Part shown: positions 26,621 through 36,057 of the stretch, one piece after another
How the letters are laid out: every line of letters begins with the position of its first letter
Numbering within the stretch: the stretch's first letter is position 1
DNA from: Gloeocapsa sp. PCC 73106
GTDB taxonomy: Bacteria; Cyanobacteriota; Cyanobacteriia; Cyanobacteriales; Gloeocapsaceae
Length of the DNA: 64,000 nt
Assembly (NCBI RefSeq): GCF_000332035.1
Contig: NZ_ALVY01000223.1
Span: 1 to 64,000 of the forward strand
Direction of reading: 5' to 3'
The notes under the pieces: generated by a model
The model's input: the letters and a program-made list of their open reading frames with translations, nothing else
Told to the model about the DNA's origin: nothing
Databases searched by the model: none
Made by a program: the position numbers and the translations under genes

Positions 26621-27301
26621 ATGACCATCACTTTTCCTAAGGATATTATTAGTAAAGTTCTTTCTCCTGCGGTTAATCTCTGGTTACATTCTCAACTAGA
26701 TCAAGTCCAACAGCTTCAGGTTGAAATTACCGGTGCTAATCGCCAAATTATCAGCGGTTATATTCCTTTTGTGTCTCTCAGTTGTAGTCACCCAGTCTAT
26801 CAAGGAATACATTTAGCTCGAGTAGCCATCCAGGGAGAAAACATCAAAATAAACCTAGGACAAGTCATCAAAGGTCAACCACTACGCTTATCAGAGCCTA
26901 TTTTAGTCACAGGAGAGATTAGCCTAGAAGAAAGTCAACTCAATCTCTCTTTAGCGTCTCCTCTGTTATCTGGCGCTTTAACCGATTTACTCAGGGACTT
27001 CCTCTCTGGAACCTCTTTAGAAAATTACCAGATCAGATGGGTAAATCTGGAGATTAAACCAGATAAATTAATTATGAGTGGTATAGCTAACAATGATCAA
27101 ACCATTACCCTGCGAACAGGTTTGAGTCTCGCTAGTCCCCGTAAACTACTATTTCATCCTCTTCAGATTGAAACTGCCACAGATCACGTTAGTCTGAGTA
27201 AGTATGAAGTCGATCTCGGTTCCCAAGTACAATTAGAAAGTTTAATTCTTACTGAAGGTAAAATCAATTGCTCTGGTAAAGCCAGAATTACCTCCGACTA
27301 A
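26621..27301 (+). CDS. DUF2993 (LmeA-like lipid-binding) protein
   Basis: A 226-aa protein with the DUF2993 pattern: [70 protein letters not shown]. The start at 26621 ([10 protein letters not shown]) is preferred because the upstream 20 codons are unrelated to the family. There is no signal peptide. In actinobacteria the family is linked to envelope phospholipid binding; the cyanobacterial role is unknown. Its 3' end overlaps the convergent ccs1 stop by 4 bp. Confidence 0.8.
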   Translation: MTITFPKDIISKVLSPAVNLWLHSQLDQVQQLQVEITGANRQIISGYIPFVSLSCSHPVYQGIHLARVAIQGENIKINLGQVIKGQPLRLSEPILVTGEISLEESQLNLSLASPLLSGALTDLLRDFLSGTSLENYQIRWVNLEIKPDKLIMSGIANNDQTITLRTGLSLASPRKLLFHPLQIETATDHVSLSKYEVDLGSQVQLESLILTEGKINCSGKARITSD

Positions 27302-28623
27302 AGCTGATGGAGTAGAGAGTCAAAATCTCGCTCAAACTGTACTAAAGCGCGATTGCTACGACCACCTAGATAAAAGCGATCGCCCTGCTGTAGCGCCCAA
27401 ATTTGAGAGTGAGACACATAACTCATCACCACACCTGCCATCAGTAGAGCAAAGCCAGTATATACCAGAGGAACCCCTGGATCTGCTTTAATTTGTAAAC
27501 CGGTAGATCCTATTAACTCAATCACTTTTAGGGTAACTCCATTAATTTCTAACCCCATACCCGGGCGGATCGCATTGATTAACTGACCATCGACACCGTA
27601 AACTAAGAGTGTACCTTGGAGATCTCTGGCTATTAAGGATACCCCCTCGCTTAAATCAGGTTTGGTAGGGATCCAAGTCCCCCAAAGACGTCCCTGACTA
27701 ACCCCAGGTAGGTCAACCATCGGAAGCCGAAAAATAGGGCTATTATTGAGTTGAACCTTAACCGCAGCAATACCCCAGTTAGTCTGATAAAAAGTCACTC
27801 CATCATAGCGTAGAGGTTTATTGACGTGGATCGTTTCCCGTTTGATCTGTTGACCTTGATTATCCACCACGGATAAATCAGAGTAAAACTGGTCCACCTC
27901 TCCTTGATCGCTGTAGTCAATCCAAAACCGATTAACCTTCACCGACCAATCTGTGGGTATGTTTTGACTGGCGAATCTTCCCGCAGAAAAAATGTTAGTT
28001 ACCCGAAAAGTATCCCCACTCGCTATCATTTCCTGGGCGAGAAATCCCGTAAATGCACCCCAAATCGCACCCAATAGCACTATAATCATTCCTACATGCA
28101 CTACTATCGGACCGATACGCCCAATGATACCTTTGCGAGCGTAAATTGCCTCCCCATCTTGAAAAACTCTATAACCCTGTTTTTGTAACAGAGGGCTTAA
28201 AACTTCCATTGAACCTCTATCTAGCTCTATACTCAAAGCTAATTTTTGAAATTGGCGCGGTTGATGATAAAATTTCCAGTTGCGCGCGGCTTTGAGTGCA
28301 GGTATTTGACGATTAAAAGTACAGGCGATCAAACTACTGCCAAATAACAGTAATAGAGTTAGAAACCACCAAGTAGTATAAACGTGATCTAATCCCAGTT
28401 TGACGATTACTTGAGCGGTGAGAAAACCAAATAGCGCCGGATCTTCTGGGTAGTTTTGCTGGTAGAATTGCATGGATTCTCCCTGCTCGATCACCGTACC
28501 ACTGATACTTACTAGAGCGATCGCTAAAAATAAAATAATCGCTAACCTCAGGTCGGCGATCGTTTTGAGTAGCTGACTTCCCCAATCTCGAGGTAGTTTA
28601 ACTATAGCTTCTGACAAAGTCAT
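27298..28623 (-). CDS. ccs1: Cytochrome c biogenesis protein Ccs1/ResB
   Basis: A 441-aa membrane protein of the system II haem ligation complex, which delivers haem to apocytochromes on the lumenal side with CcsA. It has three N-terminal hydrophobic helices ([60 protein letters not shown]), a large lumenal domain, and a C-terminal helix ([20 protein letters not shown]). Conserved features include GTVIEQGES and [18 protein letters not shown]. The length is normal. recA is divergent. Confidence 0.93.
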   Translation of the reverse strand: MTLSEAIVKLPRDWGSQLLKTIADLRLAIILFLAIALVSISGTVIEQGESMQFYQQNYPEDPALFGFLTAQVIVKLGLDHVYTTWWFLTLLLLFGSSLIACTFNRQIPALKAARNWKFYHQPRQFQKLALSIELDRGSMEVLSPLLQKQGYRVFQDGEAIYARKGIIGRIGPIVVHVGMIIVLLGAIWGAFTGFLAQEMIASGDTFRVTNIFSAGRFASQNIPTDWSVKVNRFWIDYSDQGEVDQFYSDLSVVDNQGQQIKRETIHVNKPLRYDGVTFYQTNWGIAAVKVQLNNSPIFRLPMVDLPGVSQGRLWGTWIPTKPDLSEGVSLIARDLQGTLLVYGVDGQLINAIRPGMGLEINGVTLKVIELIGSTGLQIKADPGVPLVYTGFALLMAGVVMSYVSHSQIWALQQGDRFYLGGRSNRALVQFERDFDSLLHQL

Positions 28624-28715
28624 TACAAAAAAGTTCTAATTAATTGTGTCCACTGCTTTAAGATAACATTTCTACATAGTTACAACTTTCGGCTCAAAAC
28701 AAGTTAAAATAAATA

Positions 28716-28729
28716 GGTACTTTTGTACT
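28716..28729. promoter_or_regulatory. LexA-type SOS box upstream of recA
   Basis: GGTACTTTTGTACT fits the cyanobacterial LexA consensus RGTACNNNDGTWCB exactly. It lies 66 bp before the recA start. A related half-site AGTACC follows at 28745. This suggests DNA-damage control of recA here, which is not universal in cyanobacteria. Confidence 0.65.
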
Positions 28730-28794
28730 AGTTTAGGGGACCGAGTACCAAAACTAAATAAATCTCATCAAAAGCAATAAGTGTTGAGGCATTA

Positions 28795-29874
28795 ATGGCT
28801 ACTAGCAGCTTGAGTAATAATCCCGATAAAGAAAAAGCTCTAAATTTAGTGCTTAGTCAGATTGAGCGTAATTTCGGTAAAGGCGCGATTATGCGTCTAG
28901 GGGACGCCATACAGATGCGAGTGGAAACTATCCCCAGCGGCGCTTTAACCCTGGATTTAGCCCTGGGAGGAGGTCTTCCCAAGGGTCGAATTATAGAAAT
29001 TTATGGACCAGAAAGTTCAGGAAAGACTACTTTAGCCCTACACGCGATCGCCGAAGTACAAAAAGCAGGAGGTGTCGCCGCTTTCGTCGATGCTGAACAC
29101 GCCTTAGATCCGACCTATTCTGAAGCCTTGGGAGTAGATATTGCCAATCTTCTAGTCGCTCAACCCGACACTGGAGAATCAGCTTTAGAAATAGTAGACC
29201 AGTTAGTGCGATCAGCTGCAGTAGATTTAGTAGTGATTGACTCCGTCGCCGCTTTAGTCCCTCGAGCTGAAATCGAAGGAGAAATGGGTGATACTCAAGT
29301 AGGCTTACAAGCCCGTTTGATGAGTAAAGCACTGCGTAAAATTGCCGGTAATATGAGCAAGTCAGGTTGTACTGTCATTTTCCTCAATCAACTGCGTCAA
29401 AAAATCGGCGTCACCTACGGTAATCCTGAAGTTACTACAGGAGGTAACGCCCTCAAATTCTACGCATCTATTCGCCTAGATATCCGTCGCATTCAAACCC
29501 TCAAAAAAGGCAGCGAAGTCGAATACGGTATCCGCGCCAAGGTTAAAGTCGCAAAAAATAAAGTAGCTCCACCTTTTCGGATCGCTGAATTTGATATCAT
29601 CTTTGGAGAAGGGATCTCTCGCTTGGGTTGTCTGTTAGATCTAGCCGAAAAAACAGACGTAGTCATCCGTAAAGGAGCCTGGTACAGTTACAAAGGTGAT
29701 AATATCGCTCAAGGTAGAGACAACGCCGTCACCTATCTCGCCGAGAGACCCGAGATGGCCGCTGAAGTAGAACAGGAAATCCGGGCTAAATTGGACATTA
29801 ATTCCCTCGTTGCGAGCGAACCTGATCCCGATAGCGAAATGACAGATATGGATTCACACGATGACGAAATTTAA
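28795..29874 (+). CDS. recA: Recombinase A
   Basis: A 359-aa RecA: Walker [17 protein letters not shown], Walker [14 protein letters not shown]2 loop region [20 protein letters not shown], and an acidic C-terminal tail ([18 protein letters not shown]) that tunes filament formation. It forms filaments for homologous recombination and can activate LexA cleavage. The ATG start gives the usual cyanobacterial N-terminus with [20 protein letters not shown]. An SOS box precedes it. Confidence 0.98.
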   Translation: MATSSLSNNPDKEKALNLVLSQIERNFGKGAIMRLGDAIQMRVETIPSGALTLDLALGGGLPKGRIIEIYGPESSGKTTLALHAIAEVQKAGGVAAFVDAEHALDPTYSEALGVDIANLLVAQPDTGESALEIVDQLVRSAAVDLVVIDSVAALVPRAEIEGEMGDTQVGLQARLMSKALRKIAGNMSKSGCTVIFLNQLRQKIGVTYGNPEVTTGGNALKFYASIRLDIRRIQTLKKGSEVEYGIRAKVKVAKNKVAPPFRIAEFDIIFGEGISRLGCLLDLAEKTDVVIRKGAWYSYKGDNIAQGRDNAVTYLAERPEMAAEVEQEIRAKLDINSLVASEPDPDSEMTDMDSHDDEI

Positions 29875-29881
29875 ACTGAAC

Positions 29882-30130
29882 TTATTTTTCTAATCGGTAC
29901 AACCAAATCATTAAAGCCACTACCCCAATTTGTATGGCTAAATTAGGCAAGATTGTCCCCACGTCTTGCCCTGCTGCCAACTGGGTTAAAAACACAAAAG
30001 CCCCCAATAAGCCAGAAGCGCCAAAAGCAATGTAAACAAACTTCCTCAACCCCTTATAGGGGGTTTTTAACTCCGCTTTCAAACGAGCGTATTTTTCAGA
30101 CTCTGGAGGGATTCGAGACGAATTGGGCAT
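29882..30130 (-). CDS. DUF3493 small membrane protein
   Basis: An 82-aa protein with EKYARLKAELKTPYKGLRKF, then two hydrophobic segments (VYIAFGASGLLGAFVFLTQL and LPNLAIQIGVVALMIWLYRL). It matches DUF3493, a family shared by cyanobacteria and chloroplasts, in which plant members affect photosystem assembly. It is convergent with recA with a 7-bp gap. Exact function is unknown. Confidence 0.8.
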   Translation of the reverse strand: MPNSSRIPPESEKYARLKAELKTPYKGLRKFVYIAFGASGLLGAFVFLTQLAAGQDVGTILPNLAIQIGVVALMIWLYRLEK

Positions 30131-30172
30131 AACTATTTATCACAAAGGTTTAATGTTATAATAGCAACTTGT

Positions 30173-30244
30173 GCCGGTGTAGCTCAGTGGTAGAGCATTC
30201 GATTCGTAATCGAACGGTCGGCGGTTCAAATCCGCTCATCGGCT
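30173..30244 (+). tRNA. tRNA-Thr (anticodon CGU)
   Basis: A 72-nt cloverleaf: acceptor GCCGGTG / CATCGGC with one G-U pair, D arm GCTC AGTGGTA GAGC, anticodon stem TTCGA / TCGAA with loop TTCGTAA (anticodon CGT), and T arm GGCGG TTCAAAT CCGCT. CCA is not encoded. A TTTTTT run follows directly and may end transcription. A toxin-antitoxin pair lies just downstream. Confidence 0.95.
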
Positions 30245-30366
30245 TTTTTCTTGCCGAGGATCAACAAGATTGGTTTTCTCACTAAGAAGTGCGAAATGTG
30301 GGTTTAAATATAGAACTAAGTGCTATAGAATAGAGAAGAAAGTGGCAAGCAAAAGAAAAGTCAAGA

Positions 30367-30762
30367 GTGAGGATTTTCAAGAATAAATGGTTTGCCAAAT
30401 TCGCAAAAAAAGAAGGCATTAGCGACGCGAAGCTATGGGATGCGATCGCATCTGTAGAGTTTGGGAGGATAGATACCGATTATGGCGGCGGTGTGATCAA
30501 ACAGAGGATAGCACGCGCCAACGAGGGGAAGTCCGGAGGCTATAGGTCGATCATCCTGTACAGGCGAGATGACAAAGCCTTCTTTATCTACGGATTTGCG
30601 AAAAGCGAACAGGAGAACATAGATGAAGACGAAGAACGGGGATTCAAAGACTTGGCGAGAGTAACCTTTTCCCTTTCAGAGGATGAACTCGCCAAGTTAA
30701 TCGAAAAAGGAGTTTACAAGGAAGTAAAATGCGATGACCCAGAAAAAAACCTACAAGAGTGA
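30367..30762 (+). CDS. RelE-family toxin (HigB/COG4737-like)
   Basis: A 131-aa RelE-superfamily protein: RIFKNKWFAKFAKKEGISDA, GGGVIKQRIARANEGKSGGY, RSIILYRRDDKAFFIYGFAK, SEQENIDEDEERGFKDLA. This is the longer COG4737 subtype, which usually pairs with an Xre antitoxin downstream. It starts at GTG 30367. It overlaps the antitoxin gene by 29 bp. Codon use is somewhat richer in G/C than the flanking genes, which suggests acquisition next to the tRNA gene. Confidence 0.85.
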   Translation: MRIFKNKWFAKFAKKEGISDAKLWDAIASVEFGRIDTDYGGGVIKQRIARANEGKSGGYRSIILYRRDDKAFFIYGFAKSEQENIDEDEERGFKDLARVTFSLSEDELAKLIEKGVYKEVKCDDPEKNLQE

Positions 30763-31057
30763 GGCGTTCGCGGCGATTCACGAAACTGCCAGCGACTATT
30801 ACGACGCAGGCGTGATCGATAAGCAAACCATGAGGCATTTCGACGAATCCTGCCTAACGCCAGTGAAGGAGTTCACACCGGAAGAGATACAGGCTCTCCG
30901 CCAGCGAGAGGAGGTAAGCCAAGCCGTCTTCGCCCGTTACCTGAACGTCAGCAAAGATGCTGTCAGCCAATGGGAGAGAGGATCAAAACACCCAGCGGGT
31001 CCAGCTCTGAAACTCCTGTCCCTTGTCGAAAAAAAAGGTTTGAGAGCGATCGCCTAG
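30734..31057 (+). CDS. Xre-family antitoxin (HigA-like)
   Basis: A 107-aa protein with a flexible N-terminal toxin-binding segment (SEAFAAIHETASDYYDAGVI) and a C-terminal helix-turn-helix (TPEEIQALRQREEVSQAVFA, RYLNVSKDAVSQWERGSKHP, LKLLSLVEKKGLRAIA). This is the expected partner of the COG4737-type toxin upstream and probably represses the operon. The domain is complete. Confidence 0.88.
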   Translation: MTQKKTYKSEAFAAIHETASDYYDAGVIDKQTMRHFDESCLTPVKEFTPEEIQALRQREEVSQAVFARYLNVSKDAVSQWERGSKHPAGPALKLLSLVEKKGLRAIA

Positions 31058-31190
31058 AATTTCCTAATCCAGGTATTCCGCCACAATGGTATCAGAACTC
31101 CTATTCTCTTAAAAGTACAGCAGAAAACATCGGTGTTGTAAAGCTCCATCTCCCCATAGCTAATTTGAAGTGTAATAATATATAGCAGTA

Positions 31191-31300
31191 TCCGCTACTT
31201 TTAGGACAATGCTATATCAGGTGTTAGGTGGTACGAGAGTTATTTATAACCCATAACCTAAAACCTAGAACTACCATTCATGTGTCCTAATCAAACTGTT
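31191..31300 (+). repeat. Miniature repeat family A, copy before the rhomboid gene
   Basis: It begins TATAGCAGTATCCG, has TTTTAGGACA, then a near GCTATA (31211) and GGTGTTAGGT, and ends near TGTGTCCTAA (31281), the inverted counterpart of TTAGGACAC. The right boundary is approximate. The stretch 31058-31190 just before it has no recognisable gene. Confidence 0.55.
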
Positions 31301-31343
31301 TTTTACTATATTTCAAACTTCAGCCGATCGCCTTGAAAAAACC

Positions 31344-31907
31344 ATGAACAGTCTTTCTCGCCAGTTAAAACAGCAATTTAGTATTCTGGGGGCTTTTGTC
31401 GTCTCCTTTTGGACTATAGAAATCCTCGATATCGCTATTTTTTCTAGCTATCTAGATCGCTTTGGCATTATTCCCCACAATCTAATTGGATTACGAGGGA
31501 TATTATTCGCCCCATTTTTACACGGGGGTATAGGACATCTAATCGCTAATACTATTCCCTTTTTAGTTTTAGGCTGGTTTGTGATGCTCCAAGAAACCAG
31601 TGATTTTTTTCTAGTAACCCTAATCACGATGATTGTAGGAGGACTAGGAGTATGGGTATTCGGCGCACCAGGATCGGTACATATCGGCGCTTCTATTCTA
31701 ATTTTTGGCTACCTCGGCTTTCTACTTTTTAGAGGCTTTTTCCAAAAAAACTTACCCTCGATTATGCTGTCAGTTATCGTTTTTTTCCTATATGGAGGTT
31801 TAATTTGGGGCATTTTACCCGGTCTTGGTCCCTTTATCTCTTGGCAAGGTCATTTATTCGGTTTTATTGGCGGAATTCTGGCTGCTCGTTGGCTGTCCTC
31901 CAAATAA
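31344..31907 (+). CDS. Rhomboid-family intramembrane serine protease
   Basis: A 187-aa membrane protein with about six hydrophobic segments. The catalytic serine is in VHIGASILIFGY (Ser117) and the catalytic histidine in WQGHLFGFIGG (His170). FLHGGIGHLIANTIPFLVLG is the conserved L1-TM2 region with HxxxN. These proteases cleave transmembrane helices within the membrane; the substrate is unknown. The last 54 bp overlap the convergent solute-binding protein gene. Confidence 0.9.
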   Translation: MNSLSRQLKQQFSILGAFVVSFWTIEILDIAIFSSYLDRFGIIPHNLIGLRGILFAPFLHGGIGHLIANTIPFLVLGWFVMLQETSDFFLVTLITMIVGGLGVWVFGAPGSVHIGASILIFGYLGFLLFRGFFQKNLPSIMLSVIVFFLYGGLIWGILPGLGPFISWQGHLFGFIGGILAARWLSSK

Positions 31908-32978
31908 TCCTTCCCATAATGCCCGATGCTCTGCTAAAGTTTCCATATTTAAAGGTAGCAAAAACTCACTCTTACTTAGAATTTCTGGACTTGGTATCAC
32001 CAAAGGCTTTTTAGTCAACTCCCCAGATACAGGAGCGTTTAAAATAACAGGAGAAGCTGCGTTAGTAAGTAAGGAAATCGCTTCAGCAGAGCGCGGTTGC
32101 CAACAAAAGTCAATCCACCCCTTAATTAACTCAACCTCTGGCGCAGTGGGCTGAGTTAGAGCTGATTTAACCCATAAATCCACCCAGAGAGACGTTCCGG
32201 AGGGAGGTATCACCGCTTCGATATTACTATAATTATTAGCCACTGGGATAATATCCGTCGACCAACCCACCGCTAACCAGGTATCGCCTTTGATTAAAGG
32301 TTGTAGATAAGCATCAGAACTGTAGAATTTAACTTGTTGATTTAAACGCTCTAATTCCTTTGGTAGTTCGGGTATAGCTGCTAAATTGGTTTGATTGTAA
32401 GAATAGCCCAGTTTTTTTAAAGTTAAACCAATTACTTCCCTCGAGTGAGCTGGTAGCGATATCCGCTCTTTTAAGGCAGATTGCCACAAATCAGACCAAT
32501 CTTGAGGAACGATACCCACTTCCTTGAGGCGATCGCTCCTATATGCGATCATTGTCGTACCCCAACGATAGGGCGCACCCCAAATTTCTCCCTGAGGATC
32601 TACATAGCCTTGGGAATTACGTTTAACTAATTCTTGGTAAGCACTTGGTAGTTGTTGCCAATTCGATAACTCTTCTATAACTAAAGGCTGAATTAACTTT
32701 TGTGGAATTGCTTGCTCTAACCAGGTATCTCCTAACGTCACTAACACGGTACTATCTTTTTGCAGTAATTTCCATAAGTCCCCTAAATTAGTTTCTAGGG
32801 TAAAATCAATCTCCTTAGGATTATCTAGAGAATTGCGAAATTTAGCCAACAACTGTAGAGGGATAGAATTCTTCAGTAATGAGATACCTAAACGTTGATG
32901 ATTAGCTTGACAACCACTGAGAAAATGCGCAGTTATTAAACCACTGCAACCAATTAAAAAAGAACGGCGATTCAGCAT
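31854..32978 (-). CDS. Extracellular solute-binding lipoprotein (PotD-like)
   Basis: A 374-aa protein with a lipoprotein signal (MLNRRSFLIGCSGLITAHFL, lipobox LSGC) and an RR pair suggesting possible Tat export. The body resembles the spermidine/putrescine-type binding proteins (ETNLGDLWKLL, WGAPYRWGTTMIAYRSDRLK, EVGIVPQDWSDLWQSAL, WLAVGWSTDI). No permease or ATPase genes are adjacent, so it is an orphan binding protein. Its 3' end overlaps the rhomboid gene by 54 bp on the opposite strand. Confidence 0.85.
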   Translation of the reverse strand: MLNRRSFLIGCSGLITAHFLSGCQANHQRLGISLLKNSIPLQLLAKFRNSLDNPKEIDFTLETNLGDLWKLLQKDSTVLVTLGDTWLEQAIPQKLIQPLVIEELSNWQQLPSAYQELVKRNSQGYVDPQGEIWGAPYRWGTTMIAYRSDRLKEVGIVPQDWSDLWQSALKERISLPAHSREVIGLTLKKLGYSYNQTNLAAIPELPKELERLNQQVKFYSSDAYLQPLIKGDTWLAVGWSTDIIPVANNYSNIEAVIPPSGTSLWVDLWVKSALTQPTAPEVELIKGWIDFCWQPRSAEAISLLTNAASPVILNAPVSGELTKKPLVIPSPEILSKSEFLLPLNMETLAEHRALWEGLFGGQPTSSQNSANKTE

Positions 32979-33074
32979 CAGAAAATAAGGAATGTTAAAT
33001 TAATCAGGAATAGTGACTATCTTCAGAGAAAACCTAGCTAGCATAGAAAGCAGAACTATACTTAAATCTACAAA

Positions 33075-33479
33075 ATGGAAAATATACAAAGGCAAATGCT
33101 CGAACTACATTATAAGATAGATCAACTCTATCGCATGATCGAGGTCTTGAGCAATCAAATCGAAACTTTGCTCGTCAAAGATAATCCTCAACCCAAAACC
33201 TGGCAAATTAAACCAACAGCCTCTTCTCTTTCCCCAAATCCCCTGGAAAACGAACCAACCAAAGCTCAAATAACTGGCCATAAAGATATTTTAGATGACA
33301 GTCAGAGTGTTAGAGAAAATTATCAACTACCGGATTTGGAAAATCTTTTATCTCCTGACGTTCAAATCCAGAGATTAACGGCTCAATTGACTGCAGCTTA
33401 TCATCGAATCGCCGCTCTGGAAGACCAGTTATTAGCCACTAGAAGCCACGCCAATGATGCTTTCGATCGCACTCTGTAG
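33075..33479 (+). CDS. Hypothetical coiled-coil protein
   Basis: A 134-aa protein with two predicted helices, an N-terminal coiled coil (MLELHYKIDQLYRMIEVLSN) and a C-terminal one (IQRLTAQLTAAYHRIAALED), separated by a polar proline-rich linker. No domain is recognised. Its last 48 bp are antisense to the end of cobT. It is probably a small cyanobacterial scaffold or adaptor, but there is no direct evidence. Confidence 0.65.
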   Translation: MENIQRQMLELHYKIDQLYRMIEVLSNQIETLLVKDNPQPKTWQIKPTASSLSPNPLENEPTKAQITGHKDILDDSQSVRENYQLPDLENLLSPDVQIQRLTAQLTAAYHRIAALEDQLLATRSHANDAFDRTL

Positions 33480-34538
33480 CTCAAGCTGGGACCAGTTTTG
33501 ATAAAGATGAGCAGCTATAGCGCAAGCACCCGCACCAACCCCTTCTTTAACATAACCCCGTTCATAATCTCTGAGAGTCTCATACTGAGAATTAGCAAAA
33601 CTCAGTTGAGTCGCTATCACTCCTAAGTTAGGATTTTTGTAATAATTCTGTATTTCTCGGGCTAAACCTAGGGTATCTCCTGTACTGTCTTCTACCACCC
33701 AGCGAGTCGTTCCCACCACTATACGGCGCCAATCTGGAAGTTGGAGACTCTCTCTAACCAAAGCATTGATTAAAGCATACACCGCTAACATTTGGGTTCC
33801 ACCAGCTAGCATCACACCGCAGTAAGCACTAGCTGCGATCGCCATCCCTGCAGCGACGATTTGCATTGGATCCCCTACACCTGCTACTACTTCTAGAGGT
33901 CCTAACCTCGGTTTGAGGCCTTCTAATCCTTTTCTAACTATAGACCATTTTTGCTCGTGATTACACTGGCGGTGACTACTGTTTACTTTTCCTGTGGCGT
34001 TTATCCCCAATCCTGTCAGTAAGCCCAAGGCTGTAGTAGTACCACCAACTACACACTCGCCAATGATTAAATAGCTCTCTGATAGAGTTTTCCCCAACTT
34101 TTCGCCCCAAGCCATACCCTGAGCGAATAAATGCTCAACTACCTCCAGGGGGAGAGCTTTACCTGAACTCACACAGAGCGCTGGAATACCTCCCAAATCG
34201 ATAGCAGGTACAGGGGGAGGAGTGGGTAACCCTGCGTTAAATAAATACACTGGAATAGCTAAACCCTCCACTACAGCTCGAGTAATCAGTACGGGAGAAG
34301 CACCCACATCGAGAGAAGGTAAGGGGTATCGGGGGGGTAGATTGGGACCATTGATCAAAAACTCCGCATCGGCGATCGCTGTATATTGACGCAGAGCAGG
34401 AGTAGCTCCAGCCGCTGATATACCCGGAATCAGTCCAGTGGCAGTAAAGCCCAAAATACAAGCAAATACGGGTTTTTTGCCTCGATAATTAGCTAACCAT
34501 TCCTGTCCCTGCTCTAACGAGTGGTAGACTTTAATCAT
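33432..34538 (-). CDS. cobT: Nicotinate mononucleotide-dependent phosphoribosyltransferase (TIGR00303 CobT type)
   Basis: A 368-aa protein of the cyanobacterial/archaeal CobT branch, which activates the lower ligand base for cobamide synthesis. Recognisable regions are KPVFACILGFTATGLIPGIS, EFLINGPNLPP, ITRAVVEGLAIPVYLFNAGL, ESYLIIGECVVGGTTTALGL and VVAGVGDPMQIVAAGMAIAA. It lacks the shorter CobT form found in proteobacteria. Its start overlaps the DUF2232 gene by 8 bp, so these two form an operon with gloB upstream. Confidence 0.9.
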   Translation of the reverse strand: MIKVYHSLEQGQEWLANYRGKKPVFACILGFTATGLIPGISAAGATPALRQYTAIADAEFLINGPNLPPRYPLPSLDVGASPVLITRAVVEGLAIPVYLFNAGLPTPPPVPAIDLGGIPALCVSSGKALPLEVVEHLFAQGMAWGEKLGKTLSESYLIIGECVVGGTTTALGLLTGLGINATGKVNSSHRQCNHEQKWSIVRKGLEGLKPRLGPLEVVAGVGDPMQIVAAGMAIAASAYCGVMLAGGTQMLAVYALINALVRESLQLPDWRRIVVGTTRWVVEDSTGDTLGLAREIQNYYKNPNLGVIATQLSFANSQYETLRDYERGYVKEGVGAGACAIAAHLYQNWSQLELQSAIESIIGVASSG

Positions 34539-35265
34539 AATCCAAGATGGTTTTAATCCAGTTGGGAGGACGGGGAATGGGATTGCCCAATTTATCCAAA
34601 ATTAGCAAAGCCGCTAAATGCACCGTTAACATATAAAGAAGATTGCTCAGATAAATCATCACTAGAGCTAATAATTCAATCATCCCTAAACTAGGTTCAG
34701 CCAGTATACCCAGTTTGAGAAAGATCCAATTAGCTAACTCGGTGATTTGCACCATAACATAACTCCAGAGATCTTCTCCCAAAAAGATAGAAAACAGAAA
34801 AATACGGAAGAAAACACCAAAAGTTCCGATAATCCCACCAACGCATAGAGAAAAATTCCAACTAGCAGAGCGACGCCAAAAAACGCCTAACTGTATTCCC
34901 ATCAAGCCGTAGGGAATTAAAAAAATGACGCTGCGTACCGGACCCATCAACACTGATAATAATAAAGTAGCCACGGTACTCGCCATAATCGCCGCGCGAT
35001 CGCCTCTTCTGAGATAAATTAACGCGATGGGTATGGGGAAAAAAATTCTCAGTAGGGGTCCTAGGGGAAAATAGTAATTAATCAACCAAATTAAAGCCGA
35101 TGTACTCGCTAAAAAAGCGGTTTCTACCATCACCAGGGTTTGACTCTGACTCTGGGATAAGGGCTTCAAATTATCGATTGGAGATGGTTGGGTACTGGAT
35201 TGGCAATCATCTTCATCCACCCAGGAGGATTCAGAAGTTTGAGGATCATCAGGGGAAAGGGACAT
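34531..35265 (-). CDS. DUF2232 membrane protein
   Basis: A 244-aa protein with a charged N-terminus (SLSPDDPQTSESSWVDEDD) and 5-6 hydrophobic helices (STSALIWLINYYFPLGPLLR, AIMASTVATLLLSVLMGPVR, LCVGGIIGTFGVFFRIFLFS, ALVMIYLSNLLYMLTVHLAA). It fits DUF2232, polytopic proteins that resemble S-components of vitamin or metal transporters. Its tail overlaps cobT by 8 bp; a cobalamin-related transport role is only a guess from that context. Confidence 0.8.
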   Translation of the reverse strand: MSLSPDDPQTSESSWVDEDDCQSSTQPSPIDNLKPLSQSQSQTLVMVETAFLASTSALIWLINYYFPLGPLLRIFFPIPIALIYLRRGDRAAIMASTVATLLLSVLMGPVRSVIFLIPYGLMGIQLGVFWRRSASWNFSLCVGGIIGTFGVFFRIFLFSIFLGEDLWSYVMVQITELANWIFLKLGILAEPSLGMIELLALVMIYLSNLLYMLTVHLAALLILDKLGNPIPRPPNWIKTILDYD

Positions 35266-35271
35266 CAGTTG

Positions 35272-36036
35272 TTAATAATTATCTTTCAGTTTACGTATAC
35301 GTCCAAAGACGGTGACGGGATCTTGACTACCCGCACTCTGTTGTAAACCGGGTTGATCCCAACGTAAAAAGGGATTAGTTCTTTTTTCTAGACCCAGATC
35401 AGAGGGAATAGTGCTTAAACCTAGGTTTCTTAAATCTTTAACTCCTTGATATCGCTTCTGGAGTTCTAGGTTATCTGGTTCTACGGTTAAAGCAAAAGCT
35501 AGGTTTTTCAGAGTGTACTCGTGAGCGCACCAGATTTTGGTTGAGTCAGGGAGCGATCGCAATCTAGTTAGAGAGTTAAGCATCTGCTCCGGGGTACCCT
35601 CTAGGAGTCTACCACAGCTTCCTGCGAATAAAGTATCTCCACAGAATAAATCTCCCGGTCCCTCTCGAAAATAATAGGCTATATGTCCTTGGGTGTGTCC
35701 GGGAATATAGAGAATTTCTGCTATTACCCCGGCAAATTCTAGGCGATCGCCCTCTTGTAAATACTGCTGTTGTCCTGGAATTCTCCCCCGATCGTGTTCA
35801 CCCCCATAGATACACACATCGGGGAAATGCTTCGATAATTCCAAGTTCCCACCCACGTGATCATGATGATGGTGGGTATTAAAAATAGCAACTAGTTTTA
35901 GCCCTAATTTATCTAATTGTTTTAACGTAGGACCGGCTTGGGCGGGATCTACCACTGCTGCTATTTGGCTCTGACTGTGGTAAATCAGAAAAATATAATT
36001 ATTATCTAAAGCTGGAATCAACTTGATCTCTATCAT
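35272..36036 (-). CDS. gloB: Hydroxyacylglutathione hydrolase (glyoxalase II)
   Basis: A 254-aa metallo-beta-lactamase-fold hydrolase that converts S-lactoylglutathione to lactate and glutathione in methylglyoxal detoxification. The binuclear metal site is evident: [42 protein letters not shown] and the later His in [11 protein letters not shown]. Length and C-terminal substrate domain are normal. It lies 6 bp upstream of the DUF2232 gene. Confidence 0.94.
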   Translation of the reverse strand: MIEIKLIPALDNNYIFLIYHSQSQIAAVVDPAQAGPTLKQLDKLGLKLVAIFNTHHHHDHVGGNLELSKHFPDVCIYGGEHDRGRIPGQQQYLQEGDRLEFAGVIAEILYIPGHTQGHIAYYFREGPGDLFCGDTLFAGSCGRLLEGTPEQMLNSLTRLRSLPDSTKIWCAHEYTLKNLAFALTVEPDNLELQKRYQGVKDLRNLGLSTIPSDLGLEKRTNPFLRWDQPGLQQSAGSQDPVTVFGRIRKLKDNY

Positions 36037-36057
36037 TACTATTCTGGGTAAAAAATA

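Noticed and set aside
30970-31185. Extra gene after the Xre antitoxin
   Set aside because: The frame overlaps the antitoxin in another phase and its unique part has no recognisable features.
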